A stretch of DNA of 64,000 nt from Alphaproteobacteria bacterium. Its GTDB lineage: Bacteria > Pseudomonadota > Alphaproteobacteria > Micavibrionales > Micavibrionaceae. The translations under genes were made by a program, and so were the position numbers. The DNA lies in assembly GCA_020442475.1 (NCBI GenBank), contig JAGRKA010000003.1, positions 1 through 64,000 on the forward strand. The letters run 5' to 3'. Of this stretch, positions 1 to 8,245 are shown one piece after another. Each line of letters opens with the position of its first letter. Position 1 is the stretch's first letter. A model generated the notes under the pieces. It saw nothing but the letters and a program-made list of their open reading frames with translations. It was not told the origin of the DNA and ran no database searches.

Positions 1-555
1 GTTCATCGCAATTCTGCCATTCGTTTCTTTCATAAATTGCGCTGCGCGATTGCCTCCAAACAGCAAAATCGGGCAGCGCAATTTTGTGGGGCAATCGAAA
101 TTGACGAAAGCTATTTTGGCGGTGTGCGCAAAGGAAAACGCGGCCGAGGTGCGGCTGGAAAAGTCATCGTCTTCGGCCCTTTAAAACGGGGCGGTAAAGT
201 CTATACACTGCCTGTCGAAAACGTCAGGAGAGATACCTTATTGCCTGTAATCCAGCGGAAAGTGCGCCCCGATAGCGTGGCCTATACGGACGGGTATACC
301 GCATATAACGCTTTGGACGTGTCCGAATTTACACATTTTAGGATCAACCATTCCCGCGAATTTGTCGACAAGCACAATCACATAAACGGTATTGAAAATT
401 TCTGGAATCAGGTAAAACGGCACCTGCGAAAATATAATGGTATACCAAAACAGAACTTTGAATTATTCCTGAAAAAATGTGAATGGAGATTCAACGAAGG
501 CTCTCCAAAACAGCTCTTAGAGGACCTCAAAATCATCCTCAAAGAACAATATTAG
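1..555 (+). CDS. IS1595-family (ISXO2-like) transposase, 5'-truncated by window edge
   Basis: This is the C-terminal DDE catalytic part of an IS1595/ISXO2-like transposase. The frame is open back to base 1 and its first residues (AIRFFHKLR) already look like transposase, so the gene begins outside the window; the TTG at 37 is not a convincing start. Acidic residues expected for the DDE fold are visible in IEIDESYFGG, in YTDGYTAYN and near GIENFWNQVK. The family moves DNA by cut-and-paste. The stop is at 553-555. The bases just after it (GTGTCAGCCCC) could belong to the right terminal repeat, but the left end is missing so this cannot be confirmed. Its neighbour is a decayed tRNA array, a common kind of insertion neighbourhood. 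Confidence 0.85.
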   Translation, partial: VHRNSAIRFFHKLRCAIASKQQNRAAQFCGAIEIDESYFGGVRKGKRGRGAAGKVIVFGPLKRGGKVYTLPVENVRRDTLLPVIQRKVRPDSVAYTDGYTAYNALDVSEFTHFRINHSREFVDKHNHINGIENFWNQVKRHLRKYNGIPKQNFELFLKKCEWRFNEGSPKQLLEDLKIILKEQY

Positions 556-606
556 GTGTCAGCCCCAAGATTTTTCATTAAGGTGCATTATTTAAGTTGT
601 GGTTAG

Positions 607-678
607 TAGCGGTGGAGAGATTTGAACTCCCGACCAAAGGATTATGATTCCTCTGCTCTACCGCTGAGCTACACAGCC
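607..678 (-). tRNA. degenerate tRNA-Met (CAT) copy
   Basis: Read on the minus strand this folds as a tRNA with D arm, anticodon arm (loop ATCATAA, anticodon CAT) and a T arm with the TTCAAAT loop. Compared with the copy at 790-865, the acceptor stem has a T:C mismatch at the fourth pair plus a terminal G:T, the D loop is one base shorter, and the encoded CCA is replaced by CTA. It is probably a decaying duplicate, although a tRNA finder may still call it tRNA-Met. Confidence 0.6.
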
Positions 679-789
679 ATATAAATGGCCTTGATGGCCG
701 TTTTGTTACCCCAATGATACCCCAAGGAATTTTGGCATTGAGGCTCTGAAGGCTTTGGCTCTATAGGATTATGATTTTCATGGGGAAAA

Positions 790-865
790 TGGTAGCGGTG
801 GAGAGATTTGAACTCCCGACACAAGGATTATGATTCCTCTGCTCTAACCCCTGAGCTACACCGCC
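790..865 (-). tRNA. tRNA-Met (CAT)
   Basis: Minus-strand cloverleaf with a well paired acceptor stem (GGCGGTG with CACCGCT, one G:T at the end). The D stem is GCTC/GAGC, the anticodon stem GAGGA/TCCTT encloses loop ATCATAA (anticodon CAT), the T arm has the TTCAAAT loop, and the 3' CCA is encoded. It looks like an elongator-type tRNA-Met. It is the intact member of a tandem group; a diverged copy lies 187 bp to the left and a fragment about 120 bp to the right. Confidence 0.88.
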
Positions 866-983
866 GTAACCTAAATGGTCAAGAAGACCGATTTGTTACC
901 CCAATGGTACCCGTAAAGGGCAGGGTTATGATTTTATACTTCCCAAGGCTTTGTATTTCAAGCCATTTAGAGCGTACCTCATT

Positions 984-1034
984 TGAGACACAAGGATTAC
1001 TTACTCTACTCTAACCGGCCAGACTACTTTTGCC
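984..1034 (-). pseudogene. tRNA-Met fragment
   Basis: The minus strand here matches the 5' two thirds of the tRNA-Met at 790-865 with many substitutions. GGTTAGAG, AGAG and ATCCTTGTGTC are retained in the right order, but the acceptor 5' half, the anticodon and the whole T arm are lost. It appears to be a third, heavily decayed copy. No function is proposed. Confidence 0.5.
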
Positions 1035-1103
1035 ACGGTTCAGGCTGAGAAACCTTTAAAACCGTTATTGGTTCGAGATATATGTCGTGAGTTAGCAGGT
1101 TTG

Positions 1104-2297
1104 TCAAGATAATAGGGCATCAGCGGCGGGATCTTTTGCGGCGTCATCCTCAAGCCATGTTTCTGTCGCATAAATCCAGCCACCGCCCAGAAGGCGTTCT
1201 CCATCATAACAGACAGCGGCTTGTCCGGGAGAAATCCCGAAATGCAAATCTTCAAGCCGGATTTGTGCACGACCGTCCGCCGCCGCCGTTACCTTGGCCG
1301 CTACGGGTTGCATGACCGATCTGAATTTTACAAGGACCGGGCGGGCCTCTTGCAAAAGACCTTGATCCAGCCAGTTGCACTCTTTGATATGAATGATATT
1401 ACGGCCCAGCGCCTCTTTCGGTCCTACAATGACGGCATTCGCTTGTGCGTCCAGACGGATCACGTAAAGCGGCGTATTGCCGTCCGAAACACCCCCGCCA
1501 ATCCCAAGCCCTTTGCGCTGGCCTACCGTATAGTGGATGATGCCTTCATGTGCACCCAAAACCCGCCCGTCAATATGAATGATGTCTCCGGGTTTTTCAG
1601 CTTCGGGGCGCAGAGCTTTGACGACTTTTGCGTAATCACCGTGCGGGACAAAGCATATATCCTGTGAATCCGGCTTGTGTGCCGTGCGCAGGCCCAGCCG
1701 TTCGGCCTCCTTGCGCGTCGCGGCTTTTTCCCACGTCCCTAAAGGGAAGCGTAGAAAATCGAGCTGTTCTTGCGTCGTGGCGAACAGGAAATAACTCTGG
1801 TCTTTGAGCGGGTCAGCGGCTCGGCGCATTTCGCTGCGCCCGGTATCATCGTCAACCGCACGTTCGATATAATGCCCTGTAGCCATGCAATCTGCGCCCA
1901 GATCACGCGCGACCTTCAGCAAATCACGAAACTTGACGGTCTGATTGCAGCGTACGCACGGGATCGGAGTTTCACCACGCAAATAGGACTCTGCAAAATC
2001 TTCGATGACGCTTTCGCGGAAATTGCTTTCATAGTTCAGCACGTAATGCGGAAATCCACAGGATTCCGCAACACGCTTCGCATCGTGGATATCCTGCCCG
2101 GCGCAGCAGGTTTTCGACCGGCTTGTCGCTTCGCCATAATCAAACAGTTGGAGTGTGACACCGACAACATCATAGCCTTGCTCGTGGAGTAAAGCTGCGG
2201 CAACGGACGAGTCAACGCCGCCGGACATCGCCACGACAACGCGCGTCTCTTCCGGGGCTTTATCAAATCCAAGGCTGTTCAAACCGGGCTTGTTCAT
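1104..2297 (-). CDS. mnmA: tRNA-specific 2-thiouridylase MnmA
   Basis: MnmA makes the 2-thio group of uridine 34 in tRNAs for Lys, Glu and Gln, in the cytoplasm, taking sulfur from a persulfide relay. The N terminus has the PP-loop ATP-binding motif SGGVDSS (residues 25-31). Catalytic cysteines are C114 in [10 protein letters not shown] and C215 in SQDICFV, as in the family. GHYIERAV and DQSYFLF are further conserved blocks, and a C-terminal beta-barrel tail ([20 protein letters not shown]) completes it. At 397 residues it is slightly longer than the E. coli enzyme because of about 17 extra N-terminal residues. The start is ATG at 2297. It seems to be transcribed alone, toward the tRNA array. 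Confidence 0.96.
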   Translation of the reverse strand: MNKPGLNSLGFDKAPEETRVVVAMSGGVDSSVAAALLHEQGYDVVGVTLQLFDYGEATSRSKTCCAGQDIHDAKRVAESCGFPHYVLNYESNFRESVIEDFAESYLRGETPIPCVRCNQTVKFRDLLKVARDLGADCMATGHYIERAVDDDTGRSEMRRAADPLKDQSYFLFATTQEQLDFLRFPLGTWEKAATRKEAERLGLRTAHKPDSQDICFVPHGDYAKVVKALRPEAEKPGDIIHIDGRVLGAHEGIIHYTVGQRKGLGIGGGVSDGNTPLYVIRLDAQANAVIVGPKEALGRNIIHIKECNWLDQGLLQEARPVLVKFRSVMQPVAAKVTAAADGRAQIRLEDLHFGISPGQAAVCYDGERLLGGGWIYATETWLEDDAAKDPAADALLS

Positions 2298-2375
2298 AAT
2301 AGCCGGGAATATAGAGCGTTTTTCAAAAAGTGCAAGAAAACGGAGAAAACCGTGCCGGATGTCCGATATCGGATC

Positions 2376-2846
2376 CTAGGCCGCCAGAAGCCATTCGCCG
2401 GGGTCAAGCAGCAGCGCTTCAATCTCAGAGGCGCTTTGAGCTGTGCGCAGTTTTTCGCAAAGCGCTTCGTTTTTCAGCAGGCGGGAAACGCGTGAGAGGC
2501 GGCGCAAATGATAGGGGCCATCGGATTCTGGCGATAGCACGAGGCATACGATATCAACCGGGATATTGTCTACCGCGTCGAAATCAACCGGATTTTCAAG
2601 AGTGACCAGCGCCGTAAACGGCCTGCGGGCGCGGTGCATTTTCAGATGCTCAATAGCAACGCCGCCGCCGATACCGGACCCTGTCGATGTGTCCTTATCG
2701 ACGAGCCTTTGGAAAATGGTCTGCTCGGGGAGGCGTAAATGCGCCGAGGCTTGTTGTGCCAGCATTTGAAACAGCGGTTTACGAGCCGTCATTTTTTGAC
2801 AGGGCGCGATCAAATCGAAATGCACGTCTTTTTCGAGATCCTTCAT
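2376..2846 (-). CDS. ptsN: PTS EIIA-Ntr-like phosphocarrier (PtsN family)
   Basis: A single-domain PTS EIIA type 2 protein of 156 residues, the size of PtsN. In the nitrogen PTS it accepts phosphate from the HPr-like carrier and acts as a regulator rather than a transporter. The active-site region reads STGSGIGGGVAIEHLKM, with the phosphorylatable histidine at about residue 67 (IEH where IPH is usual). Residues around FTALVTLENPVDFDAVDN and the C-terminal VSRLLKNEALCEKLRTAQS helix match the family. It lacks the usual neighbours rpoN and hpf, so the pathway assignment rests on the domain only. The ATG start is at 2846 and about 270 bp of AT-rich DNA lie upstream. Confidence 0.8.
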   Translation of the reverse strand: MKDLEKDVHFDLIAPCQKMTARKPLFQMLAQQASAHLRLPEQTIFQRLVDKDTSTGSGIGGGVAIEHLKMHRARRPFTALVTLENPVDFDAVDNIPVDIVCLVLSPESDGPYHLRRLSRVSRLLKNEALCEKLRTAQSASEIEALLLDPGEWLLAA

Positions 2847-3116
2847 TTTTTCGCCTCCGCTTCTAGAGTATTTTCATACGAAAGAGAAAAGCGCTAAACA
2901 CACTTGACCCTAACATGAAAGGCTACCTACACTCAAAAAAACAGAGCGTCCAGTAAAAACTGTATCGCGCTGCAATATAGGATTTCCGCGCTTTACAGGA
3001 TTTTTATACACTTTTGGTTGTGTGGGTATTTTTGATGTATGTTCGTATATAAAAAAGATATTCTAGGCCTCTGGATAATGCTCGCACGGTAATTTGTCAA
3101 ACCGGGGATAAAAACT

Positions 3117-4175
3117 ATGACGACATTTTTAGCCATCGGGCTGATGTCCGGGACCTCCCTTGATGGAGAAATCGACGTGGCCCTATTGGAGACGGATGGG
3201 GAGGCGATCGTCAGGCCGATTGATTTTAGACCTTATCCCTACGATGCGCATGTCCGCGATAGGGTTCGCGCCTGTTTTGGCAAACGTGTTTCTGATGAGC
3301 AGACCCGTGAAGCAGAAAAACTGGTGACAGACCTCCATATCGAGGCAGTACGGGCCTCAGGATTTCAGGCTGATATTATCGGCTTTCACGGGCAGACGAT
3401 TACGCACGACCCGGCAAATGCCCTGACATGGCAGCTTGGGGACGGAGCGGCACTTGCGCGTGCAAGCGGCATGGATGTGATTTGTGATTTTCGGCAGGCC
3501 GATATCAGGGCCGGAGGGCAGGGCGCACCTTTGATTCCGCTTTATCATGCTGCGCTGTTGACGGAGCATGATAAGCCTGCCGCAATCCTCAATCTCGGTG
3601 GCGTGGCCAATGTGACTTATGCTACCGCAAATGGAGATATTATCGCCTTCGATACCGGTCCGGCGAATGCCATGATGGACGATTTTATCAGGCTGCGTAC
3701 AGGGGCGCCTTTTGATGCCGGTGGAGAAACAGCAGCGAGGGGCAAGCCGGACAGCGCGACACTCGAGGCCTTTTTATCCCATCCCTATTTTGAACGGCCT
3801 GCGCCGAAATCGCTGGACCGGAACGAATGGAGCGCCGACATGGTTTCGCATCTTTCGACCGAAGACGGAATGGCGACGTTGATGGCGATGGTCTCGGCCA
3901 GTCTGGAAAAGGCATTTGAAGAGGCGCTGCCGGAAAAGCCGCAGCATGTTTATGCCTGTGGAGGCGGACGGAAAAATACGGTGCTGATGGATATGCTAGC
4001 TAAGAGCCGCACGGTGCGGCCGATTGAGGATTTAGGCCGAAACGGTGATGCGATCGAGGCGGAGGGCTTTGCCTATCTGGCAGTGCGTTCAAAGCGAGGC
4101 CTGCCACTGACATTGCCCTCTACGACGGGTGTAAGAGCGCCTCAGACCGGTGGAGTGTTTCATTTATGCGCATAA
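3117..4175 (+). CDS. anmK: anhydro-N-acetylmuramic acid kinase
   Basis: AnmK phosphorylates and opens 1,6-anhydro-MurNAc, giving MurNAc-6-phosphate in peptidoglycan recycling in the cytoplasm. The N terminus carries the ATP-binding signature GLMSGTSLDG. GFHGQTI, the metal/phosphate region LNLGGVANVTY, FDTGPANAMMDD and the C-terminal YACGGGRKN are all family hallmarks. There is one extra residue (E) after SLDG before IDVAL. At 352 residues it is of normal size. The ATG at 3117 follows a GGGGA sequence. Its last 10 bp overlap the following gene, so the two are probably co-translated. Confidence 0.95.
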   Translation: MTTFLAIGLMSGTSLDGEIDVALLETDGEAIVRPIDFRPYPYDAHVRDRVRACFGKRVSDEQTREAEKLVTDLHIEAVRASGFQADIIGFHGQTITHDPANALTWQLGDGAALARASGMDVICDFRQADIRAGGQGAPLIPLYHAALLTEHDKPAAILNLGGVANVTYATANGDIIAFDTGPANAMMDDFIRLRTGAPFDAGGETAARGKPDSATLEAFLSHPYFERPAPKSLDRNEWSADMVSHLSTEDGMATLMAMVSASLEKAFEEALPEKPQHVYACGGGRKNTVLMDMLAKSRTVRPIEDLGRNGDAIEAEGFAYLAVRSKRGLPLTLPSTTGVRAPQTGGVFHLCA

Positions 4176-5152
4176 AAACGGCAAATCCGGAAACGATCAA
4201 GGAGGCCGCGTCTTTGTTGAATGCCGGGAAGCTGGTTGCCTTGCCGACCGAAACGGTTTACGGGCTGGGCGCTAATGCTCTGGACGGGGAGGCCGTTGCC
4301 CGGATTTTCGAAGCCAAGGGCCGTCCTGCTTTTAATCCGCTCATTAGTCATTTTTATACGGCGGAGCAGGTGCGAGAGCAGGCGGACATGGATGAGCGGG
4401 CCCGCCTTGTGGCCCATCATTTTTGGCCGGGGCCGTTAACGCTTATCCTGCCTAGGAAGAAGAGCAGTACTATATCGGAACTGGTGACGGCAGGGCTGGA
4501 GACACTGGCTGTACGGGTGCCCGCGCATAAAACGGCGCAGGCGCTCCTGAAAAGTGCAGGAATTCCGATCGCCGCGCCGAGCGCTAACGTATCAGGCACG
4601 CTCAGCCCGACAACACCCGCTCATGTGGCGGCATCTCTTGGCGATAAGGTCGATTTGATTCTGGCCGCAGGGCCGTGCGCGGTCGGGCTGGAATCAACTG
4701 TTCTGGATTTAAGCGGTCCAGCCCCGCTCATTTTACGGCCCGGCGCGATTACCGCCGAAGATATCGAACATGTTCTGGGTGTGGCGGTGCCTTATGCGAC
4801 GTGCGAAGTCGGGCAAGCACCCAAATCGCCCGGCATGGTGCTAAAGCATTACGCGCCGGAGACAAAAATCCGGCTGAATGCGATTGATCTGGAACCCGGT
4901 GAAGCGCTTCTGGCTTTCGGTTCGGATAAATTTATGGGGATCAAGGGCGGCGGTGCGGCGAAGGATTTACCCGGCAGCATGCGCCGTAACCTCAGCGAAA
5001 ACGCTGATTTGCACAAGGCTGCCGCGAATTTGTTTGCGATGCTCAAAGAGCTGGACAGGCCGGGCGAGCACAAGGCTATCGCCGTCATGGCTATCCCGGA
5101 CACCGGGCTGGGCGTGGCGATCAATGACCGCCTCCGCCGCGCGGCGGAGTAG
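4166..5152 (+). CDS. tsaC: L-threonylcarbamoyladenylate synthase (Sua5/TsaC type)
   Basis: This enzyme makes threonylcarbamoyl-AMP from threonine, bicarbonate and ATP for t6A37 formation in ANN-decoding tRNAs. The N-terminal YrdC domain (about residues 5-200) shows ALPTETVYGLGANALDG, KGRPAFNPLISH, WPGPLTLIL and APSANVSGTLSPT. Residues about 210-328 form the extra C-terminal domain of the longer Sua5 form, joined by SPGMVLKHYAPETKIRL. The 328-residue length therefore fits Sua5 rather than short TsaC. The ATG overlaps the end of anmK by 10 bp. The following gene is convergent, with 10 bp between stop codons. Confidence 0.93.
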   Translation: MRIKTANPETIKEAASLLNAGKLVALPTETVYGLGANALDGEAVARIFEAKGRPAFNPLISHFYTAEQVREQADMDERARLVAHHFWPGPLTLILPRKKSSTISELVTAGLETLAVRVPAHKTAQALLKSAGIPIAAPSANVSGTLSPTTPAHVAASLGDKVDLILAAGPCAVGLESTVLDLSGPAPLILRPGAITAEDIEHVLGVAVPYATCEVGQAPKSPGMVLKHYAPETKIRLNAIDLEPGEALLAFGSDKFMGIKGGGAAKDLPGSMRRNLSENADLHKAAANLFAMLKELDRPGEHKAIAVMAIPDTGLGVAINDRLRRAAE

Positions 5153-5162
5153 GGATGAATTT

Positions 5163-5888
5163 TTATGCAGCGATATCCGCCAAAGACAGAAATGATTGGA
5201 GACGGTTGCTGTCCGGCTTATCCAGGATTTTCGGCGGGCCCTGCTCCACGATCTTACCGCCTTCCATGAAAATAACCTCATCCGCTGCGCGCTTCGCAAA
5301 GCCCAGCGCATGCGTAATCATGAATATCCCGATCCCGCGTTCTTTGAGGTGTTCCAGCTTCGTCAGGATACGGGCGGATTGCTCAATATCCAGTGCCGAG
5401 GTGATCTCGTCGAGGAATAGATAACGCGGATTGAGGATCAGCGCCCGGGCAACCGCTACGCGCTGCCGCTGGCCGATCGAGGCCTGATTGGGGTAGTTGT
5501 CGATAAAATGGCGCATCTCGAACAGCTCGATCAGGCCGTGAATATCCTTCTCGGCGTTTTCATTGCAGTTTTGCGCCGGGAGCATGATATTCTCCCGCAA
5601 AGTCAAATGTGGCCAGAGAAAGAGCGATTGGAACACCGCCGTTACACGTGGCCATGGCGCGGGTGTATGGCCGTTTTTTGGCAGTGGAAAATCATACGTC
5701 TTAGAATCAATCTCGATCCTGCCGCGATCCGGGTAATCCAGCAGGGCTAGCGCGCGCAGCAGTGTTGTTTTGCCGCATCCGCTCGGCCCGATCAGGCAGG
5801 TGATGGCTCCGGGTGCGATCCTGATATTTACCCCTTTGAGGATATGCTGATCCCCGAAGGCTTTATGAATACCGGAAGCTTTGAGCAT
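5163..5888 (-). CDS. polar amino acid ABC transporter, ATP-binding subunit (GlnQ/HisP type)
   Basis: The nucleotide-binding subunit that powers the importer encoded just upstream. Walker A is GPSGCGKTTLL, the Q-loop is AVFQSLFLWPHLT, Walker B is YLFLDEITSALD and the switch histidine is in MITHALGFAKR. The ABC signature is unusual: ASIGQRQR replaces the canonical LSGGQQQR, and the D-loop region reads ITSALD rather than PTSALD. Length 241 is normal for the family. It is the last gene of a minus-strand operon (permease, two binding proteins, ATPase) and follows the second binding protein by 3 bp. Confidence 0.9.
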   Translation of the reverse strand: MLKASGIHKAFGDQHILKGVNIRIAPGAITCLIGPSGCGKTTLLRALALLDYPDRGRIEIDSKTYDFPLPKNGHTPAPWPRVTAVFQSLFLWPHLTLRENIMLPAQNCNENAEKDIHGLIELFEMRHFIDNYPNQASIGQRQRVAVARALILNPRYLFLDEITSALDIEQSARILTKLEHLKERGIGIFMITHALGFAKRAADEVIFMEGGKIVEQGPPKILDKPDSNRLQSFLSLADIAA

Positions 5889-5891
5889 TGA

Positions 5892-6707
5892 TTACGGCAT
5901 CGCGTACGGGGCGGCGGGCATGAGGAACTCGCCCTCATGTTTCTGGTATTGATCCAAAATCAGCTCCAGCTTCCCGGACAGGATCAAAGAGTCGATCCCG
6001 GCATTTAGGAACGCCACAAGCGGATATTCATCCTGTGGCAACAGAATAACGCTCGCCCCCATTGAAACGGGAGGGCCAAGCGGTTTCAGCTTGCCGGGAT
6101 TATTAGCCATGTAATCCAGCCCCAGCGCGCTTTCTGCGATTGTAAAATCAGCCTTCCCCGTAGCGATCAGCTCGAAACGCTCAGCGGCGGAGCTTAGGCC
6201 CATAAGTGAGACAGGCTGTGTCTTCGGGAAGCGCTGGTTCCTAAGGACGTCGGAATATTCGCCGTCCATGACGCCCATCTTCACGGCTTCCGCATTCAGG
6301 TCTTTAGCCCCCTGAAAACGGGTTTCATCGGCGCGAACATAGATATATGTCGGTGAATAAATCACATGCTTCGTGAAATCCGCCCCGTTCGCACGGGAGG
6401 GTGTCGTGAAATAGCCCGCGCACACAGCGTCATAGCGGCCTGTTTCAAGCCCCTGCAAAATCCCGTCCGAGCCGACTTCCTCCGTCCACTGCACGTCAAT
6501 AGAGAGCTCTTCGCCAACCGCCTCCACAGCATCATAAAAAATGCCGGAAAATTCGCCGGTATTCGGGTTCTTGGAAACAAAAGGCGGATAGATCGTGTAG
6601 GCGCACCGCAAAACCCGGTCCTTCATCACCCGGTCGAAAACTTCACCGGCCTGCGCAGGCGCGGCAAAAACAATCATAACACACAGGGAAAGAATAAGTT
6701 TTTTCAT
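5892..6707 (-). CDS. periplasmic amino acid-binding protein (SBP family 3), second of two
   Basis: An exported solute-binding protein. A signal peptide (residues 1-20, ending APAQA) precedes a family 3 fold: LRCAYTIYPPFV, NTGEFSGIFYDAVEAVGEEL, GLETGRYDAVCAGYFTTPSRA and IATGKADFTIAESALGLDYMA. The ligand is not predictable. The ATG overlaps the stop of the upstream paralogue in an ATGA junction. Its first 57 coding bases are almost identical to those of the paralogue, while the mature proteins are only distantly alike. This implies recent copying or gene conversion of the signal-peptide segment. Confidence 0.88.
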   Translation of the reverse strand: MKKLILSLCVMIVFAAPAQAGEVFDRVMKDRVLRCAYTIYPPFVSKNPNTGEFSGIFYDAVEAVGEELSIDVQWTEEVGSDGILQGLETGRYDAVCAGYFTTPSRANGADFTKHVIYSPTYIYVRADETRFQGAKDLNAEAVKMGVMDGEYSDVLRNQRFPKTQPVSLMGLSSAAERFELIATGKADFTIAESALGLDYMANNPGKLKPLGPPVSMGASVILLPQDEYPLVAFLNAGIDSLILSGKLELILDQYQKHEGEFLMPAAPYAMP

Positions 6708-7549
6708 TTTGATGCCTCATAGGGTTTGGAAACACGTCTGAAACTGCCGGGATAATCCTTTTCATACCGATCCAGAATACGATCAACAACGCCTGAGTTC
6801 AGCAATTCCGCTGTAGCGGCGTTCAGAACCTGCAAGAGCTCATATTCATGAATATCAACACCTATCGTGTTTTCAAAAACACGCACAGGGTGCGCGGGCA
6901 CGAAACGAACGATCTTGCCGGGATTGTTTTCACGAAAACCGATGGCAATGGCCTCACTGGTAAAAGTCACATCCGCCTTACCCGTGGCTACATCCATCAA
7001 AAGATGCGCATCCGTTACAAGCGTAGGCGCGGAGAGCTTTTGAGCCTTCGGAAAGTCAAAATCGGCAATCTCATCGGCGATATCGTTGTCAATCACCGCA
7101 ATTGTGATATTTTCATCGTTCAGATCGGCAAGACTTTTGCCGGCCAGCTTTTCATGACCTTCGCGGACATAAGCCTCGACGACGTTGTAATAAACCGGGT
7201 CGCTAAAAGCCATAACGCGGGCCTTTTTAGAGCTCGGCCACATGCTCGCGCACATAGCGTCAATCTTGCCGGTTTTAAGCGCTTCGGGAACCTGCCCCCA
7301 ATCCGTCTCCTGCGTCCATTCTATTTCCAGCCCTGTGGCCTTGCCCAGAGCATTCATAAATTCGACAAACGCGCCTGTCATCTCCCCGGTTTCCGGGTCC
7401 TTTATGAGCGCCGGATCCCAGAGCGCATAACCGCACCTGAGCTTAGCGGTTTGCTGCATCCGTTCGTACGCGCCGCCTTCCTCCGCACCCGCCTGCGCAG
7501 GCGCGGCAAAAACAATCATAACACACAGGGAGAGAATAAGTTTTTTCAT
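6704..7549 (-). CDS. periplasmic amino acid-binding protein (SBP family 3), first of two
   Basis: A secreted family 3 solute-binding protein of 281 residues. It has a 20-residue signal peptide identical to that of the next gene. Mature features include KLRCGYALWDPALI, ETGEMTGAFVEFMNALG, TGKIDAMCASMWPSSKKARV and VATGKADVTFTSEAIA. It lies between the single permease gene (12 bp upstream) and the second binding protein (4 bp overlap). Two receptors feeding one permease and one ATPase would broaden substrate range; that is inference. The substrate is unknown. Confidence 0.88.
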   Translation of the reverse strand: MKKLILSLCVMIVFAAPAQAGAEEGGAYERMQQTAKLRCGYALWDPALIKDPETGEMTGAFVEFMNALGKATGLEIEWTQETDWGQVPEALKTGKIDAMCASMWPSSKKARVMAFSDPVYYNVVEAYVREGHEKLAGKSLADLNDENITIAVIDNDIADEIADFDFPKAQKLSAPTLVTDAHLLMDVATGKADVTFTSEAIAIGFRENNPGKIVRFVPAHPVRVFENTIGVDIHEYELLQVLNAATAELLNSGVVDRILDRYEKDYPGSFRRVSKPYEASK

Positions 7550-7561
7550 CGGGAAATCTCC

Positions 7562-8227
7562 TCACTGTTCAGATAGGTTTCGAGTAAAGCGCGTTTTCAA
7601 CCAGAATGCAAATCCGTTGATCGGCAGGGATACGAGAAGGAAGAAAACGCCAAGCGCCGTGTAGATTTCCACGGGGCGGTAAACTTGCGCGTTGATTCTT
7701 TGCGCAACGCGGAAAATTTCCTCCACGGAAATGAGCGAAGCAAAAAGCGTCGTATGCATCATCGTGACTTGCAGCAACAGCAAACCGGGTATGATTTGCC
7801 GCAGCACAAGCGGGAGCTGGATCCGGAAGATCGTTTGCCTGCGTGTAAGCCCCGTCACCTTGGCTGCTATAAGATATTGCCGCGGAAAATCCTGCAACAC
7901 GCCGCGTACCTGATCGGCCACGGCAAAAATATTGATAATCGACAGTGTGAGGGCTGCGGTGTAGAAGGGGTTAATCACCAGATCGAACATTGCCTGCGCC
8001 GGGTAATGCAGCCAGAAGAGGAAAACCAGAACCGGCACGCCTGAGAGCATAAAAGACAGAAATCGTGACGGCCAGCCGACTGCACAGTTAAACTTCGCCC
8101 CCGCCAGCCCGAGCGCACCGCCGATGATAAGGCCGCTCGACCATATAATGGCGCTAAGCTGGATCGTGACAGCCAGCCCCTTCAGGAACGCCGGGTGGTA
8201 ATGTATAAGGATATCCCAAACATTCAT
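7562..8227 (-). CDS. polar amino acid ABC transporter permease (HisM/GlnP type)
   Basis: An inner-membrane permease of 221 residues with about five hydrophobic segments, beginning around residues 15-40 (LAVTIQLSAIIWSSGLIIGG). The EAA-like loop that contacts the ATPase is in AAKVTGLTRRQTIFRIQLP. It is the only permease in the operon, so the channel may be a homodimer. The ATG at 8227 was taken; a second in-frame ATG lies nearby at 8223. It is the first gene of the transporter operon and sits 18 bp downstream of accC, so it could also be read through from the acc genes. Confidence 0.9.
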   Translation of the reverse strand: MNVWDILIHYHPAFLKGLAVTIQLSAIIWSSGLIIGGALGLAGAKFNCAVGWPSRFLSFMLSGVPVLVFLFWLHYPAQAMFDLVINPFYTAALTLSIINIFAVADQVRGVLQDFPRQYLIAAKVTGLTRRQTIFRIQLPLVLRQIIPGLLLLQVTMMHTTLFASLISVEEIFRVAQRINAQVYRPVEIYTALGVFFLLVSLPINGFAFWLKTRFTRNLSEQ

Positions 8228-8245
8228 TACCCGTACCTTTTATCT

